From the NCBI RefSeq assembly GCF_024806835.1, contig NZ_JANTYU010000007.1:186001-250000 (forward strand): DNA of 64,000 nucleotides, written 5' to 3'. The notes under the pieces were generated by a model that ran no database searches, was not told the DNA's origin, and saw only the letters and a program-made list of their open reading frames with translations. Source of the DNA: Xanthomonas sp. 3793. GTDB lineage: Bacteria; Pseudomonadota; Gammaproteobacteria; Xanthomonadales; Xanthomonadaceae. This document shows positions 26,526 to 36,445 of this stretch, piece by piece. A program made the translations under genes and the position numbers. Within the stretch, counting starts at the first letter, position 1. The number at the start of each line of letters is the position of its first letter.

Positions 26526-28262
26526 TCAGAGCGCGCAGCGATCGTCGGGCACGCCGGGGACGCGCTCCCATTGCCAGGTGTCCATGGTCTTGCCACGTGG
26601 CAGATAGTCCACATCGAACTCCTTGCCATCGCGACGCAGGCGCAGATGCAACCGTTCGGTTTGATTTCCCTGGATGCCATCCTGCGGCACCGGCCGCACG
26701 ATTTCATCGCCATTGCGCACGCCGGCCACGGCGGCCGCCGAGTCGGGGACAAGACCGCGCACGATGCGCCTGGGTTCGGCCAGCACGGCCGGCTCGAATC
26801 CCAGCACGTATTCGCGCAAGGGCTTGCTGGTGCGGCGGAAGCAGGGGCCGAACGCATCGGAAGCCGGCAGCGGCGGTGTTCCGGCGAGGAAGGCGTGGAA
26901 GTCCTCGACCGCGCCCGCACCAAGCTCCTGTGCCAGCTGGGTTTCCCAATCCGCCTGCGTGGGTCCGGGACGCTGTCGGCCGATTTCCAGCAAGGCGCGC
27001 AGCACGTCATCCAGCGAACGCTGCCCGTGCGACTTCTTGCGTAGCGCATCGTTCACCGTGGCCAGATACAACATGCCGCGATCGTAGGCGAGCGTGCGGA
27101 TACGGGTGTCCTTCCAGAATCCCTCGTCGATGCGCGCGTTCGGAAGATTTCCCAGCGCATTGGTGTAGTAACGCGCTGCGGTGATGTTGAGGGAATCCAG
27201 AAACTGCTGTGGGGTGAGCAAACCGAATCGCAACGGCAGCAGCGCCTCGTAAAACACCGCCGAGCCTTCGCTGAACCAAGTCGTGGACTCGGACCCGTGC
27301 TGGGCAAGGCGCGGCTGGTAGGTATGGAACATCTCATGCGACAAGGTGATCTTGACCAGGTTGATATCGGCGCCGTCCCCTGCACCATAGGTGGTGACGA
27401 AGGATTGGTTCAGTGCGGTCCCGCCGCCGGCGTTGACCGGGTTGTAGCGCAGGAAGATCGTGTAGGGCCCGGACTCGCGCTGCGGAAACGCCAGCTCGAA
27501 CTGGTCGTGCAGCTTGCCTATCCACGCGGACAAGGCATTCGCGTCGAAGGGAGGTTGCCCCTGCCAGGCGACCGAAAACTTTTCCGCACGTGGCACGCCT
27601 GGCCAGTGTCCGATCTGCCCGGCCATGAAGAACAGCCCGGACAAACCGCCGCTATCGATCTCCCCGACCTGCACATCGCCCTCGCCGAACGAGCTCACGC
27701 CTTTGGCACCATCGGGCAGATGCGACAGATCCCAATCGATGTTCAGGACGTAGGTCTGCCGCTTCGGCGGCACCACCAAAAACACACTGGACGCCGCAGA
27801 AAATGCCTGGTCATCGTTGCGGAACTCGATCGGCGGTGCCGGGCCGCGCGGAGGCCGCGTCGCATTGGCAGGTACCCGGTAGCGCAAGGTCAGCGGGCCG
27901 CTGAGCGCACGTGGCGCAGTCCACACGCGCAACGGCTGATCCTCGCTTTCTTCCGCAGTGGAGGCGCGTGCTGCAAGTTGTACCGTGCCCTGCGCATCGC
28001 TCGCCTCGATGGAGGCAATGCTTTCGGCAGCGGTATCGACGTTGGCCGCCATCATCGGCAGGGACACGACGATCTCGTCGCGCGCGATGGTGGCTGTCGC
28101 AAAGCGCAGGCGCACCTCCAGCATGTTCACCTTGCCCTTGTCCGCGTAGGGAACAAGTTGCAGGTCCAGGGCGACCGGTGCAGGAACAACCGGCGCCGGG
28201 CGGGCCAGCGCGCCGGCTGCCACGGTGGTGAGTACGAACAGCAGGGACCAGGGAGTGTTCAT
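26526..28262 (-). CDS. Secreted M61-like gluzincin metallopeptidase with PDZ domain
   Basis: 578 residues from ATG 28262. Signal peptide MNTPWSLLFVLTTVAAGALA. An N-terminal beta-rich domain (to about residue 280) precedes the zinc site SHEMFHTYQP near residue 300; the glutamate in WFSEGSAVFYE is the expected third ligand, so the catalytic set looks complete. A PDZ-like C-terminal module follows (RIVRGLVPDSAAAVAGVRNG). This order is that of M61 glycyl aminopeptidases. Probably a periplasmic peptidase; natural substrate unknown. The 435 bp upstream (28263-28697) hold no recognisable gene and probably contain its promoter. Confidence 0.8.
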   Translation of the reverse strand: MNTPWSLLFVLTTVAAGALARPAPVVPAPVALDLQLVPYADKGKVNMLEVRLRFATATIARDEIVVSLPMMAANVDTAAESIASIEASDAQGTVQLAARASTAEESEDQPLRVWTAPRALSGPLTLRYRVPANATRPPRGPAPPIEFRNDDQAFSAASSVFLVVPPKRQTYVLNIDWDLSHLPDGAKGVSSFGEGDVQVGEIDSGGLSGLFFMAGQIGHWPGVPRAEKFSVAWQGQPPFDANALSAWIGKLHDQFELAFPQRESGPYTIFLRYNPVNAGGGTALNQSFVTTYGAGDGADINLVKITLSHEMFHTYQPRLAQHGSESTTWFSEGSAVFYEALLPLRFGLLTPQQFLDSLNITAARYYTNALGNLPNARIDEGFWKDTRIRTLAYDRGMLYLATVNDALRKKSHGQRSLDDVLRALLEIGRQRPGPTQADWETQLAQELGAGAVEDFHAFLAGTPPLPASDAFGPCFRRTSKPLREYVLGFEPAVLAEPRRIVRGLVPDSAAAVAGVRNGDEIVRPVPQDGIQGNQTERLHLRLRRDGKEFDVDYLPRGKTMDTWQWERVPGVPDDRCAL

Positions 28263-28697
28263 GGGGTGCGCATTCTGGATTGGCCGATCATGCCGCCGGT
28301 CGCGCCCGCCTGCCAGCATGCCGAAGGTCATGATGCCTGCGGCGCTTGCGGCAGACGGTGGCGGCTGTCTGAGCCAGCTCGGCGCCAGATCCAGGCCCGG
28401 GAGGTCACTTGCGCAACGCTTGCCGTCTCACCGCCACTGCCCGGACACGCAACCCCATCCGCTTGTCACGCCGGCGTTGGATGCCAGTTTTCAGGTCCCT
28501 TCACACTCGTACCGGTCATCGGCAAAGCACCGTCGACGTCCCCTGCAGTACATCCGCGTTTGCTCTGGCGGACCAGCCGAGTGCCGAGGCATGCCGCTTG
28601 GCGATCTGCCCAGCACTGCTGCCCCCTGCCGGCACATTGGCCGCCATGCACGATGCAGCACCTGGCTGCTGCGGCTGAACCGCATGTCGAGCTGTGC

Positions 28698-29813
28698 CTA
28701 GCGGGATGCGGTGTACGCCAGCAACAGCACCAACGGGTCTTCCCCGGTTTGCTGTAACGCGTGCGTGCTGCCCGGCCGCGTCAGCAGCGCATCGCCTGCA
28801 GCGACCTGGTATTGCTTGCCATCCAGCGCATACAGGCCACGACCGCTGACGATGTAATAGATCTCGTCCTTGTCGTGCAGGTGCAGGCCGATGCCGGCGC
28901 CCTTGTGCAGCACGCGTTTGCGCAGCACGAACTTCAGCTCCGGCGCGTCCGCGAAGAATGGATACGCCGTGGTGGGACCGGCGCCGCCGTGTGGCCCGGG
29001 CTGATCGCGGGCCAGGTCGCGCTCGTGCACCACCAGCGACGGATGCGCCTGTGCAGCGCGTTGCGCGGCGGTGTCGGGAGCTGCGCCGCAGTCGGCGTCG
29101 CGACGCAGCTGGGGTTTTAGCTCAGGCTGGAGCTGCGCCCAGCCGTGCACGACCAGGCAGGCGACTGCGGTGGCGCCGGCACGGCTGAAGTGGGTGCCGT
29201 CTGCCTTGTTCTGCTCGGGCACGAACAGGAAATACGGCTTGGCAGCCTGTTCGCCGAGCGCACGAATCCAGTCGCTGGAACTGGCGTTGAGATCGATCAG
29301 GCCGACGTGTTCTTCGGCAGCCAGTTGCTGCATGGCCACGGTGTAGCGGCCATGCGTGTCGAGCAATGCACCGAAGTCGTAGAGCAGGCGCGCGGCCGGG
29401 GTGATCAGGATGGGCGTCGCCCCCTGATCACGCGCAACGGCGATATAGCGGCGCAGGAACTGCACGTAGTCGGTCGTTGGGTCGGTGTAGCGGGTGGGAT
29501 CTTCGCGCTTGGCGTCGTTGTGGCCAAACTGGATCAGCAACACATCGCCGCGTTGCAATTCTTTTGCGATGGCATCAAGGCGCCCTTCGGCGATGAAACT
29601 GCGCGTGCTGCGCCCACCTTTGGCGTGGTTGTGCACCCGCCACTGGGCCGGGTCGAACCAGTCCTGCAGCATCTGGCCCCAACCAGCCTGTGGAGCGCGC
29701 TCGGTGCCGTATTCGGCGGCGGTGGAATCGCCGGCGATGAAGATCCGTTGGGGCGCCGCGTGGGCGAGGTGTGCGGAGAGCAGCAGCAACGATGCGAAGA
29801 GCAGCAGACGCAT
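28698..29813 (-). CDS. Rhamnogalacturonan acetylesterase-like SGNH hydrolase fused to a cupin
   Basis: 371 residues with a signal peptide (LLLFASLLLLSAHLAHA). SGNH/CE12 blocks: GDSTAAEYG (Ser), HAKGGRSTRSF (Gly), IQFGHNDAKR (Asn) and KADGTHFSRAG (Asp-His), ending near residue 245. A cupin follows from about 275: GIGLHLHDKDEIYYIVSGRG and YQVAAGDALLTRPGSTHALQ. CE12 enzymes remove acetyl groups from rhamnogalacturonan and pectin so that lyases and hydrolases can act. The cupin could bind a sugar or metal, or isomerise a product. It lies downstream of the kduI-kduD-rpiB-like genes in the same direction. Confidence 0.88.
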   Translation of the reverse strand: MRLLLFASLLLLSAHLAHAAPQRIFIAGDSTAAEYGTERAPQAGWGQMLQDWFDPAQWRVHNHAKGGRSTRSFIAEGRLDAIAKELQRGDVLLIQFGHNDAKREDPTRYTDPTTDYVQFLRRYIAVARDQGATPILITPAARLLYDFGALLDTHGRYTVAMQQLAAEEHVGLIDLNASSSDWIRALGEQAAKPYFLFVPEQNKADGTHFSRAGATAVACLVVHGWAQLQPELKPQLRRDADCGAAPDTAAQRAAQAHPSLVVHERDLARDQPGPHGGAGPTTAYPFFADAPELKFVLRKRVLHKGAGIGLHLHDKDEIYYIVSGRGLYALDGKQYQVAAGDALLTRPGSTHALQQTGEDPLVLLLAYTASR

Positions 29814-30101
29814 GGTGGACTCCGGGGAAATGCTGAGTGCTTGACGCCGTTCCTTCTCCCACCGGGAGAAGGTGCCCGGAGGGCGGATGAGGGTGCGACT
29901 GCATTGGAACTATTGGACAGTGCCGCCGTCGTCCAAGCCTTCTCCGTTTGCAGTGCTGTCTGCCGCCGTACCCTCACACCCCCCGCTCCACGCCCCTGCC
30001 CGCGCTAGCAGCGCGGGCGCTCCAAGGTACGTGCGCCAATGGCGCGCAAGCGGTACCTTCTCGCCCCGGAGGGAGAGGGGATTTAGCGCTTCGGGGGCCG
30101 G
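29814..30101. repeat. Intergenic hairpin repeats
   Basis: Contains ccttctcccaccgggagaagg at 29850-29871 followed by gcggatgaggg, the same element as at 16067 and 32958, and a second inverted copy (ccttctcgccccggagggag) near 30056-30076. They sit between two minus-strand genes of the pectin block and may lower downstream expression by partial termination. No coding content. Confidence 0.6.
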
Positions 30102-30767
30102 TTAAGCTGCCGCTGCTGCAGCGGCTTCGGGCTTGCCCAGTACACCGGCGACGAAGGCGCGGATCTCGGCGTCCTGGGCATTGTCGAAGAAGCACTGCTG
30201 GAAGCGCTCGCCGCCGATGGCCTGCCTGATCAGTTCCGGGTCGATGGCGCGCAGGCCGTCGAGGTAGGACTTGGCAGTGGCCTGCTTGACCTGGGTCAGG
30301 ATGCCGGCGTTGGCGGCCTGCGATTCGCGACGCTCGGCCGGGTAGCCCAGGCCGCGCTCGCCGCTGAAAGCCTTTTCGAAGATGTAGCGCACGTTGATTT
30401 CCGCGCCCCAGCCGTAGCCCTTGGCGAATGCCAGCGACAGCGCGTTGCCGTTGTTGACCTGCGCGAACAGGTAGGCGTCGGTCGGCTCGATGCAGTAACC
30501 GCAGAACACACCCGGGTGGGCATTGAGCGACATCATCGCGCCCTGCCCGGTGCCGCAGCCGGCGACGACGAAGTCCACGGCCTTGGAGTTCAGCAGCAGG
30601 CTGGCGACGATGCCCAGGTGGATGTAGGTCAGGCGGTGGTCGTTGTCGCCGTCCATGCCCACGTTGAAGACGGTGTGGCCCTGCTCGCCGGCGACGTCGT
30701 TGAGTTGCTGCAGGATCACCGGGTTCTTGGCGGCCTGGCTAAACTCGTTCATGAGTGCGATTTTCAT
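30102..30767 (-). CDS. RpiB/LacA/LacB family sugar isomerase
   Basis: 221 residues. RpiB/LacAB core: start MKIALMNEFSQAAKNPVILQ, YIHLGIVASLLL, and the active-site loop VAGCGTGQGAMMSLNAHPG, whose cysteine corresponds to the catalytic Cys of RpiB. Longer than classical RpiB (about 150 aa), with a C-terminal helical extension (LTQVKQATAKSYLDGLRAID) and a poly-Ala tail. Beside kduD and kduI it more likely isomerises a uronate-derived ketose/aldose than ribose 5-phosphate. This is inferred from the neighbourhood. The substrate need not be phosphorylated. Confidence 0.85.
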   Translation of the reverse strand: MKIALMNEFSQAAKNPVILQQLNDVAGEQGHTVFNVGMDGDNDHRLTYIHLGIVASLLLNSKAVDFVVAGCGTGQGAMMSLNAHPGVFCGYCIEPTDAYLFAQVNNGNALSLAFAKGYGWGAEINVRYIFEKAFSGERGLGYPAERRESQAANAGILTQVKQATAKSYLDGLRAIDPELIRQAIGGERFQQCFFDNAQDAEIRAFVAGVLGKPEAAAAAAA

Positions 30768-30934
30768 GGGAATGCTCCGATTGGTTGGGGAAGTGGTTCG
30801 GAAAACGTTGGAAACGACGGTGTTGCTGCCAGATGCTTCGATGGCCTGCCCCTACGGCGCCTTGGCGCCAAACGAACAAGGCGTGACCCAGGAGCTGCGT
30901 GCCGTTGGTCGTGGTTGCGGGCGGGTAGCTGCCC

Positions 30935-30995
30935 TCATCCGCCCTGCGGGCACCTTCTTCCGCGCGCGGGAGAAGGACATGGATCGCGGGATGGC
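30935..30995. repeat. Intergenic hairpin repeat between kduD and the RpiB-like gene
   Basis: gccctcatccgccctgcggg followed by caccttcttccgcgcgcggg and agaagg: the reverse orientation of the element at 29850 and 32958. It lies in a 279-bp gap between two minus-strand genes (30768-31046) with no other content seen. Confidence 0.55.
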
Positions 30996-31046
30996 GAGGA
31001 CGGCTGCGCGCCTTGGAGGGTGCACGCCATCGCCGTGCGATCTGGA

Positions 31047-31802
31047 TCAGCGCGCCAGCCAGCCGCCGTCGACCGGGATGATGGCGCCGTTGACGTAGTC
31101 CGAGGCGCTGCTGGCCAGGAACACCGCAGTGCCGCCGAGGTCGGCCGGCACGCCCCAGCGCGCGGCAGGGATGCGGTCCAGGATGGACTTGTTGCGATCT
31201 GCATCCGCACGCAGCTGCGCGGTGTTGTCGGTGGCCATATAGCCCGGTGCGATGGCGTTGGTGGTCACGCCCTTGCTGGCCCATTCGTTGGCCAGCAGGC
31301 GGGTGATGCCGGCGATGCCCGACTTGCTGGCGGTGTAGGACGGCACGCGGATGCCGCCCTGGAACGACAGCATCGAGGCGATGTTGATGATCTTGCCGCG
31401 GCCCTGGGCGATGAAATGGCGGCCGGCGGCCTGCGCCATGAAGAACGCCGACTTGAGGTTGACGTTGAGCACGTCGTCCCAGTCCTGCTCGCTGAAATCC
31501 ACCGCGTCGGTGCGACGGATCAGGCCGGCGTTGTTGACCAGGATGTCCAGTCCGCCCAGGCCGGCGATGGTCTCGTCGACGATGCGCTGCACCGGCTCGA
31601 TGCTGATCAGGTTGGCTTCGATGGCGAGGAAGCGACGGCCCAGCGCCTTGACCTTTTCTTCGGTCTCGGTGGGCGCCTGGATGCCGGCGGCGGCGATGTC
31701 GGCGCCGGCCTGCGCCAATGCCAACGCAATGCCCTGGCCCAAGCCGGTGTTGGCACCGGTGACCAGTGCGACCTTGCCTTCGAGACTGAACGGATTGCTC
31801 AT
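31047..31802 (-). CDS. kduD: 2-dehydro-3-deoxy-D-gluconate 5-dehydrogenase (KduD)
   Basis: 251 residues from ATG 31802, the standard KduD length. Short-chain dehydrogenase features: TGANTGLGQGIA cofactor loop, LVNNAGLIRR, catalytic set S-MLSFQGGIRVPSYTASKSG with Tyr and Lys, and AIAPGYMATDNTAQLRAD. KduD reduces 2,5-diketo-3-deoxygluconate (DKII) to 2-keto-3-deoxygluconate with NADH, which then enters the Entner-Doudoroff branch. It follows kduI by 182 bp in the same direction. Confidence 0.93.
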   Translation of the reverse strand: MSNPFSLEGKVALVTGANTGLGQGIALALAQAGADIAAAGIQAPTETEEKVKALGRRFLAIEANLISIEPVQRIVDETIAGLGGLDILVNNAGLIRRTDAVDFSEQDWDDVLNVNLKSAFFMAQAAGRHFIAQGRGKIINIASMLSFQGGIRVPSYTASKSGIAGITRLLANEWASKGVTTNAIAPGYMATDNTAQLRADADRNKSILDRIPAARWGVPADLGGTAVFLASSASDYVNGAIIPVDGGWLAR

Positions 31803-31984
31803 TACCTTATCGCTCCTGCTGGGTGTGCCACGTTGTGATGGGTGAGCCGCGCGGGGCGCGGCAGAGTGCGTTGATGTGGTTTGAACTGCTGCACCGCCAA
31901 CGCCCAAGGTGGAGCGCGCCGACGGTGCCGGTGCCGGCCTGGATTGCAGGCGTCACCCAAGCGAACGGAGTGCGGGAACCGGGC

Positions 31985-32917
<933 letters not shown>

Positions 32918-32957
32918 GCGCAGTGCACGATGGGGAGCTGGCCTTGCGGCGACTTGT

Positions 32958-33158
32958 CCCTTCTCCCTGCGGGATAAGGTGGCGCGCAGCGCCGGATGAG
33001 GGTGCCAGGCCGCGCGTCGTGTTGAAGAGCGCGGCCTGGCAGTCGGTGTGCGTTTGCGCGCTTGGTTCATCCCGCGCTTCTCGGATGGCTGCCTGCTGCC
33101 GTTTCAGATGGCTGTCTGCCGCCTTGCCCTCACCCCAACCCCTCTCCCGCAGGCGGGA
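32958..33158. repeat. Intergenic hairpin repeats between kduI and lacI
   Basis: ccttctccctgcgggataagg at 32960 (followed by ggatgaggg) and tctcccgcaggcgggagagg near 33142-33161 are two members of the dispersed element. They begin the 606-bp gene-free block 32840-33445. Confidence 0.6.
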
Positions 33159-33184
33159 GAGGGGCTTCACGGCAGCGACCGGCC

Positions 33185-33307
33185 GACTGCCTTCCCCCGC
33201 CTGCGGGGAAGGTGCCGGAATGACGGACTGCCTTCTCCCGCCTGCGGGGAAGGTGCCGGAATGACGGACTGCCTTCTCCCGCCTGCGGGGGAAGGTGCCC
33301 GAAGGGC
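33185..33307. repeat. Three tandem 41-bp hairpin units
   Basis: Units begin with gactgcctt at 33185, 33226 and 33267, an exact 41-base period. Each has a ccgcctgcgggg palindrome and the middle section ggaaggtgccggaatgacgg. The third ends differently (cccgaagggcggatggggg), matching the single-copy version of the element. Probably amplified from a dispersed repeat by slippage. Confidence 0.8.
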
Positions 33308-33445
33308 GGATGGGGGCAAGCCGTTGGCCGATCGAGCCAGCTGTTCTCACCTCGACGGGCGCACTGTCCTGCAAGGTGGAGCGGAAGGCCGGCACCGCGT
33401 GAGGCCGCGGCGCGCGGCCCTCAATCTTCCGGCGCGGCGCGGCGC

Positions 33446-34504
33446 TCAATCTTCCGGCGGTTGGCAGGAGTCGCGCACGATCAGGTGCGGGCGCACGCTG
33501 GCGGTGGGGAGTTGCGGGGCGTTGTCGGGCTGGATCAGCATCGCCGCGGCAGTGCGGCCGGTGTCGCGGGTGTGGCGACGTACCGAGGTCAGCGGCGGCC
33601 ACAGCCGCGAGGCCAGCGAGCTGTCGTCGTAGCCGATCACCGACAGCTGGCGCGGGATGCTGATGCCGGCGCGCAGCGCCACCTTGTAGATACCGGCGGC
33701 CATTTCGTCGTTACCGGTGAAGATGGCGGTGGGGCGCTTCTTGCCCAGCAGCAGCTTTTCGGCCGCGGCCACGCCCGACTCGAAGGTGTAGCCGGCTTCG
33801 ACGATGCGTTCGGGCGGCAGTTCGATGCCGCGCCGGGTCAGTGCATCGGCAAAGCCGGAGGTGCGCTCGATCGAGGAGCGGTAGGCGCTGGGGCCGGTGA
33901 CCAGGGCGATGTCGCGGTGGCCGAGCGAGAGCAGGTAATCGGCCGCTTCCGCTGCGCCGTCGCGGTCGTGGGTGATGACCGTCTGCGAGGTGGTGTCCAG
34001 CGCGATCGAGGCGATGCGGGTGTAGCGGCAGCCGATCTCGGCCAGCATGTCGGCCAGTGCCTGATCTTCGGAGGCGCGCGGCACCAGGATAACCCCATGC
34101 AGCTTCTGCGCCTGCGCAAACCGGCGCACGCCTTCGATGTAGCCGGGGCTGCGGCTGTCGCAGGGGTGCACCACCAGCTCGAAGCTGGAGCCGCGCAGCG
34201 CGTCCAGCGCGCCGTACTGCATGTCCACGATGTACTGCGCGGTGGGGTTGTCGTAGACCATGCCGATCAGGAACGAGCGCCGGAACGCCAGCCCGCGCGC
34301 GAGCGGGTCGGGCGCGTAGCCGACCTCGCGCATCAGCGCCTCGACCTTCTCGCGGGTGTCCTGGCGCACCAGCGGCGAGTTGTTGATGATCCGCGACACG
34401 GTCTTCTTGGACACGCCCGACATCCGCGCGATGTCGTTGATCGTGGCTACCTTGCCCTTCGGCAGGCCGGGCATTCCCTCTTCAGGCATCTTGCGGGCGG
34501 GCAT
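33446..34504 (-). CDS. LacI family transcriptional regulator of the pectin/uronate genes
   Basis: 352 residues from ATG 34504. LacI-type helix-turn-helix INDIARMSGVSKKTVSRIIN near the N-terminus with hinge helix, then a periplasmic-binding-protein fold (VYDNPTAQYIVDMQYGALDA, FTGNDEMAAGIYKVALRAG, VIGYDDSSLASRLWPPLTSV). Gene position between kduI and GH43, and an operator-like sequence at its own start (34506), suggest autoregulation and control of the neighbouring catabolic units, with a uronate-derived inducer. The 3' end (last 15 bases of coding plus flank) is duplicated just downstream at 33420. Confidence 0.92.
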   Translation of the reverse strand: MPARKMPEEGMPGLPKGKVATINDIARMSGVSKKTVSRIINNSPLVRQDTREKVEALMREVGYAPDPLARGLAFRRSFLIGMVYDNPTAQYIVDMQYGALDALRGSSFELVVHPCDSRSPGYIEGVRRFAQAQKLHGVILVPRASEDQALADMLAEIGCRYTRIASIALDTTSQTVITHDRDGAAEAADYLLSLGHRDIALVTGPSAYRSSIERTSGFADALTRRGIELPPERIVEAGYTFESGVAAAEKLLLGKKRPTAIFTGNDEMAAGIYKVALRAGISIPRQLSVIGYDDSSLASRLWPPLTSVRRHTRDTGRTAAAMLIQPDNAPQLPTASVRPHLIVRDSCQPPED

Positions 34505-34505
34505 A

Positions 34506-34522
34506 GCGGTCAACCAGTGAAG
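34506..34522. promoter_or_regulatory. Operator candidate, site D (at the lacI start)
   Basis: gcggtcaaccagtgaag, immediately upstream of the lacI ATG. It matches GGTCAACC-GTG of site B with one core change (A for G). Its position over the ribosome-binding region would suit autorepression. Confidence 0.5.
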
Positions 34523-34645
34523 TTGATTGGATTCTACCGGCCCTGGGGCCGGCAGACCTGAGCGACGCCTGCCGCTGCACCGGACCTGCCAGGCCGGGCC
34601 TGCCGCAGCGGGGAGCGCCATGGCATGCCCGGCAGTGCAGACCGG

Positions 34646-36229
34646 TCAGTCCAGGGCGCGGTAGCGGAAGTTGCGGAACTCCACCTGGCCCTGCCCGGCG
34701 GCGTACAGCGCCGGTTTCAGGGCCAGGAACTTGCCGGCCACGTTGTGGTGGTAGCCGGACACTTCCATCTGCACCGGATACTTGGTCCAGGTGGTGCCGT
34801 CGGTGCTGCTGTGGATGGTGACGATGTGGCGGTTGTTGGTGACCCGCAGCCACAGGGTGCCACCGGTAGCACTGGGAGCCAGCGTGCCGGGGCGTTCCTC
34901 GCCGTAGCGGTGCATGACGAAGTTCTCGCCATTGCTGCCCACGCCGGCGTAGAGCTTGTCGCTGTAGAACAGCAGTGCCCCGCCCTGCCCGCCCGGCGCG
35001 ACGGTCATCTGCACCTCGAACTGGTAGGCCTGATCGGTGGCGATCACCGTCAGCGGCGAGGCGTTGCGCGGGGCGGTGCCCTTGCCCTGCAGCCGCAACA
35101 CGCCATCGCCGACCCGCAGGCGCCTGGCCTCGTCGGCGGCCGGGTTGAAGAAGGACCACTGCGGGCCCAGCGTGCTGGCGCGGAAGTCGTCCGACAGCGC
35201 CAGACCGTGCGACAGGGCCTGCCCGCTGGGCTTTTTCAACGGCGTGCCCAGGTCGCCGCCCTTGGCGACGAACCAGCCGTCCGGAGTCCATTCGATCGGG
35301 TCCAGCAAGGCCTGCCGGCCCAGCGTCCAGTAGCCGTGCTCGTAGCCGTGGTACAGCATCCACCAGCGCTTGTCGGTGCCTTCCACCAGGGTGGCGTGGC
35401 CGCGCGACCACCACGGCTCGTCGGCGCTCTTGGTGCGGGTGATCGGGTTGTTGGGCGCGTTCTGCCAGGGGCCGTGGATCGAGCGCGAACGCGCGGTGAT
35501 CACCATGTGCCCGGTCGGCGGGCCGGCGGTGCCGCCGACCGCGGTGGTCATGTAGTACCAGCCGTTGTGGCGGGTGATCTTGGGGCCTTCCTGCGCGTAG
35601 CCTTCCACGTCCCAGCTTTCCGGGTACTTCCAGCCGTCGTAGACGTGCTTGGGGGTGCCGACCACCTTCAAGCCGTCGTCGGACAGTTGCACGTAATCGC
35701 CACCGCTCAGGAACAGATAGCGCTTGCCGTCCTCGCCCACCGCATGGCCGGGGTCGATGTACTTGCCAAGACCAATGTCGATCGGCGCGCTCCAAGGGCC
35801 CTTGATGTTGTCGGCCCAGACCACGAAGTTGCTGCGTTCGCCCTGGTCGCCACGGCGCGCCGGGAAGTAGATGTAATAGCGCTTGCCGTGCTTGATCAGG
35901 TCCGGCGCCCAGATCGCGCCGACGTTCTGGGTGATGGCGTGGCCCAGCGGCTGCCAGTTGACCAGATCGCGCGAATGCCAGATCGGCAGGCCCGGATAGG
36001 CGTCGAACGAGGACAGCGTGAGGTAGTAATCCTCGCCATCCTTGAGCACCGACGGATCGGGGTGATCGCCGGCCAGCACCGGGTTGAGGAAGGTGCCGTT
36101 GCCCTGATCGGCAATGCGCTGATGTTCGATGCCGCGCTTCCAGTCGGCCGCGCCGCCCAGGCCGGCACACAGCAGCAATCCGGCAGCAACCAGCCAACGC
36201 AGCCGGGATGAAGTGATACGTACACGCAT
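34646..36229 (-). CDS. Glycoside hydrolase family 43 enzyme, secreted
   Basis: 527 residues with a signal peptide (WLVAAGLLLCAGLGGA). Five-bladed GH43 domain: NPVLAGDHPDPSVLKDGEDY carries the general-base Asp, YIDPGHAVGEDGKRYLFLSG the modulating Asp, and WDVEGYAQEGPKI the acid Glu. The C-terminal 190 residues form a beta-sandwich (LSDDFRASTLGPQWSFFNPA onward). Such enzymes are beta-xylosidases or alpha-arabinofuranosidases; given the pectin context, removal of arabinan or xylose side chains is plausible. Preceded by operator candidate B and separated from the TRAP operon by 216 bp. Confidence 0.9.
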   Translation of the reverse strand: MRVRITSSRLRWLVAAGLLLCAGLGGAADWKRGIEHQRIADQGNGTFLNPVLAGDHPDPSVLKDGEDYYLTLSSFDAYPGLPIWHSRDLVNWQPLGHAITQNVGAIWAPDLIKHGKRYYIYFPARRGDQGERSNFVVWADNIKGPWSAPIDIGLGKYIDPGHAVGEDGKRYLFLSGGDYVQLSDDGLKVVGTPKHVYDGWKYPESWDVEGYAQEGPKITRHNGWYYMTTAVGGTAGPPTGHMVITARSRSIHGPWQNAPNNPITRTKSADEPWWSRGHATLVEGTDKRWWMLYHGYEHGYWTLGRQALLDPIEWTPDGWFVAKGGDLGTPLKKPSGQALSHGLALSDDFRASTLGPQWSFFNPAADEARRLRVGDGVLRLQGKGTAPRNASPLTVIATDQAYQFEVQMTVAPGGQGGALLFYSDKLYAGVGSNGENFVMHRYGEERPGTLAPSATGGTLWLRVTNNRHIVTIHSSTDGTTWTKYPVQMEVSGYHHNVAGKFLALKPALYAAGQGQVEFRNFRYRALD

Positions 36230-36278
36230 GCTGTCTCCTAGTCCCCAAAGGATGGGGCGATGCGGTCACCGGCAGGCA

Positions 36279-36299
36279 GTACCACCGGTTGACCGAATG
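36279..36299 (-). promoter_or_regulatory. Operator candidate, site B (upstream of GH43)
   Basis: On the minus strand the site reads cattcggtcaaccggtggta, sharing CGGTCAACCGGTG with sites A, C and D. It lies 50 bp before the GH43 start. Confidence 0.6.
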
Positions 36300-36445
36300 A
36301 GGCGGAAACCTCCCGCCAGCAGCAACGTCCTGCACGCTTGGCAAGGCGTCGCACGCGCCCGGCAGGTGTGGCATCGATGCGGCATCACCTGCCGCATCGA
36401 TCCCGCCCATCCACCAGGCACCCGATCGCTCAGCGCGTCATGGCC

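Noticed and set aside
28346..28697. Plus-strand frames in the gap before the M61-like gene
   Set aside because: They are Arg/His/Cys-rich, without start signals or domains. The gap more likely holds a promoter.
33185..33307. 41-bp repeats as a CRISPR
   Set aside because: The repeats are directly joined with no spacers.
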